A DNA stretch of 64,000 bases from Enchytraeus crypticus. Its lineage: Eukaryota; Annelida; Clitellata; Enchytraeida; Enchytraeidae. Positions 62,336 to 64,000 of this stretch are shown here, in pieces. The translations under genes and the position numbers were made by a program. The notes beneath the pieces are model-generated. The model did no database searches. It was not told where the DNA came from and was given only the letters and a program-made list of their open reading frames with translations. The stretch lies in assembly GCA_905160935.1 (NCBI GenBank), contig CAJHZI010000484.1:1119001-1183000 (forward strand), given 5' to 3'. The stretch's first letter is position 1. Every line of letters begins with the position of its first letter.

Positions 62336-62361
62336 ATTAGTAAGCGTATTTGTTAATCCTT

Positions 62362-62580
62362 TAAGGCAGATGAGGATGTAGTAAAGAGAGTTTGGAGGGA
62401 AGAACTGGATTTTAAGCTAGAGAGAGGTAGACCACAATTGATGTGAGATGCAGTAAAGAAGGACATGAAAAATAGGGGATTGACTGAAGGTATGATGTGG
62501 GACAAAGAGGACAAGAGAAAGTTTATTCGTATCCCGACCCTAGTTAAACTGGGATTCAAGGGAAGATGATGATGATGATG
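62362..62580 (+). mobile_element. LINE 3' end fragment with (GAT)n tail
   Basis: Plus-strand reading gives ADEDVVKRVWREELDFKLER, GRPQL, then DAVKKDMKNRGLTEGMMWDK and [13 protein letters not shown] followed by (GAT)n. This is the C-terminal end of a LINE reverse transcriptase ORF. It is truncated at the 5' side as usual and holds an in-frame stop after GRPQLM. Confidence 0.72.
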
Positions 62581-62624
62581 AGTCAATTGCGGGAAAATCA
62601 TTATTTAAGCAACAGAAGTCACAC

Positions 62625-62750
62625 CAGAGGGCGAGAGGCAGCACTGCAGCCGTCTCGAGGTTAAACTTAACGTGGACAGAACGGAGATGTTGAATCCTCA
62701 GAAAAGATGAGTCCAAACAATTCTGAGAGTCTTCTGCCTGATCCGATTCT
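62625..62750 (-). CDS. Exon of unidentified gene (SVHVKFNLETAAVLPLAL)
   Basis: (A)ESDQAEDSQNCLDSSFLR, IQHLRSVHVKFNLETAAVLP, LAL. Acceptor CCTTAG and donor CTCTG/GTGTGA. The two terminal bases join the next exon to give Cys. 126 bases, consistent phase. Not identified. Confidence 0.55.
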
Positions 62751-63099
62751 CTAAGGCATTGATATAAGATATAGGACGATTTTAGTAAAGCAGTAAAAAT
62801 ATTTAAATTTACATTTTAGTATAAAATAAATAATTTATTAGAATATAATTTAGAATAATTTAATAAATGTATAATTAACATCAATTTACGATACACAAGC
62901 TCAATTAAAATGTAATTAAATAATATTTACAAATTTTAATAACAATTCTAGTACAATAAATGAATGTTAACGAATCATACTAATGAATACTGCTGAATAA
63001 TAATGAATACCAATGAATACAAATGAATAATAATGAATACTATTGAGCAGCGGCACCATTTATTATATCTATTATATATCACTTGAACTAGCTCTAGGT

Positions 63100-63365
63100 T
63101 CTACGTGTTGTGTTCGGGTTGTTTGAAAAATACACCAACCAGTGACCGTGCGTGTCTTAAAAGGCAACAAAGCACTAAGATACACCCCTATGTTAGAAAG
63201 GGCCTACGGTTGATGAGCGCCTAGGCTCCAGAATTTTAGAAAACGAATGTAAGAGATTATAGGGGACTGACTGATGATATGGTGTGGGACAAAAAGGATT
63301 TTGGAAGGTCTTTTTATATCCCGACCCTAGTTAAACTGGGATTTAAGGGAAGATGATGATGATTC
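63100..63365 (+). repeat. Family D SINE with LINE-derived tail
   Basis: GTGTTGTGTTCGGGTTGTTTG head, GATGAGCGCCTAGGCTCCAG body, then GACTGATGATATGGTGTGGG and CCCGACCCTAGTTAAACTGG + GATTTAAGGGAAGATGATGA. The last third equals the LINE 3' end seen at 62,362-62,580, so this SINE can borrow that LINE's machinery. Confidence 0.8.
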
Positions 63366-63404
63366 TATTATTACGCATCATTATGAAGATATACTTCTTC
63401 TTCA

Positions 63405-63590
63405 GTGCACTGCCAAGCGGCAGGTTCAAGGTACATATTCATACTCAAAGTCTATTTTCTCACTCCATAAGAGCACTCCTTAGATCAACAAGTTAATCTC
63501 TTCACAAAGTCAATGCCTTATCCATTCCATATGTAGTCTATAGCCTGGAAAAAGTATGGCTTCAGAGATGATTTCCCGTTGCCTTCCTCA
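63405..63590 (-). repeat. Family A SINE-like repeat, inverted 3' part
   Basis: CAGTGCACTGCCAAGCGGCA + GGTTCAAGGTACAT through CCATATGTAGTCTATAGCCTGG to TTTCCCGTTGCCTTCCTCA. Similarity to family A stops exactly at TTCCTCA, one base before a plus-strand exon candidate. Confidence 0.75.
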
Positions 63591-63591
63591 G

Positions 63592-63813
63592 GAAGAAGAT
63601 ATTAGTTATTATTATAATGAAGAAGATGATGATGTATTACCTCGAGGCTTCAGTTTTAATGGAAGGAATGAGAGACCTGCTGGAGCCAGCCAAACCTCTC
63701 GTCAACGCCTCCTTGATCTGAGTCGACTCTACCAACAACAACAACAACAACATCAATGCAACAGTCGCTCAAGACAACATCGATCAATAACTACTAAGAA
63801 GCTACAGACAACG
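63592..63813 (+). CDS. Candidate exon using a SINE-derived splice acceptor
   Basis: 74 codons, phase 0: EEDISYYYNEEDDDVLPRGF, SFNGRNERPAGASQTSRQRL and a YQQQQQQHQ run. It follows CCGTTGCCTTCCTCAG, which is antisense SINE sequence ideal as an acceptor, and ends ACG/GTAATT. No stops and balanced composition suggest real coding. The product is unknown. Confidence 0.5.
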
Positions 63814-63942
63814 GTAATTTAAAATTACAATTTTATTAACAGATTAGCAATTTAAATCCCATTTAAATTTTAAAATATTTGACCTGTTTCATCTAATCGA
63901 TCCAACTTAACTACCTAACCGAATCAAATCTGTTACACTTAC

Positions 63943-64000
63943 CATAACTAGACAGCTGCCTTTTTTCACCGAATACATCACCACCGCCATCTTGTTTCAC
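63943..64000 (-). CDS. Candidate 5' exon, cut by the window edge
   Basis: AACAAGATGGCGGTGGTGAT has a good start context, and the exon ends at a strong donor (ATG/GTAAGTG), giving MAVVMYSVKKGSCLVM. It may be the first exon of the minus-strand gene at 61.3-62.8 kb or of a separate one. An intermediate exon would be needed, because the phases do not join directly. Confidence 0.4.

Overview
The window is invertebrate nuclear DNA: AT-rich, full of microsatellites, minisatellites and tRNA-derived SINEs, with one intron-rich host gene that can be followed almost exon by exon. The species cannot be named from this sequence; a non-vertebrate animal is certain enough, and a finer placement would be a guess.

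Region 1, about 1 to 17.7 kb, is a Polinton (Maverick), a self-synthesising, capsid-encoding DNA element. The window opens inside its left terminal inverted repeat (TIR): bases 1-115 return inverted at about 17,167-17,280, and the TIR carries the end of a zinc-finger gene whose full copy lies in the right TIR. Rightward genes follow in a tight row: protein-primed DNA polymerase B, small Cys-rich proteins, packaging ATPase, a zinc-ribbon/phospholipase A2 protein, integrase, two conserved unknowns, penton-like minor capsid protein, major capsid protein, a pore-like virion protein, Ulp1/adenain-type protease, a two-helix membrane protein and a fibre-like protein. A right arm on the opposite strand (14.4-17.0 kb) holds unrelated accessory genes. 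The TIRs are nearly identical where both are visible and most frames are open, so the copy is young and close to whole, with about one or two visible breaks. Most genes start at an exact AATAAATG, which places a poly(A) signal hexamer over each start codon.

Region 2, about 17.7 to 31.8 kb, contains no gene I can support. It holds a small palindromic element beside the Polinton, tRNA-derived SINEs, simple repeats and a LINE-tailed SINE.

Region 3, 31.8 to 56.7 kb, is one minus-strand host gene, the FAM193 (FAM193A/B) homologue. I traced 21 coding exons with consensus splice sites and compatible phases. They sum to 8,856 bases (2,951 codons plus stop). It is far longer than the human protein as I remember it, partly because of a polyglutamine exon. 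Many of its splice sites sit inside or against tandem repeats, some of which copy the splice site itself.

Region 4, 56.7 to 64 kb, holds SINEs, a MITE-like element, LINE 3' ends, several phase-compatible exons of a second, unidentified minus-strand gene, and one plus-strand candidate exon whose splice acceptor lies in an antisense SINE.
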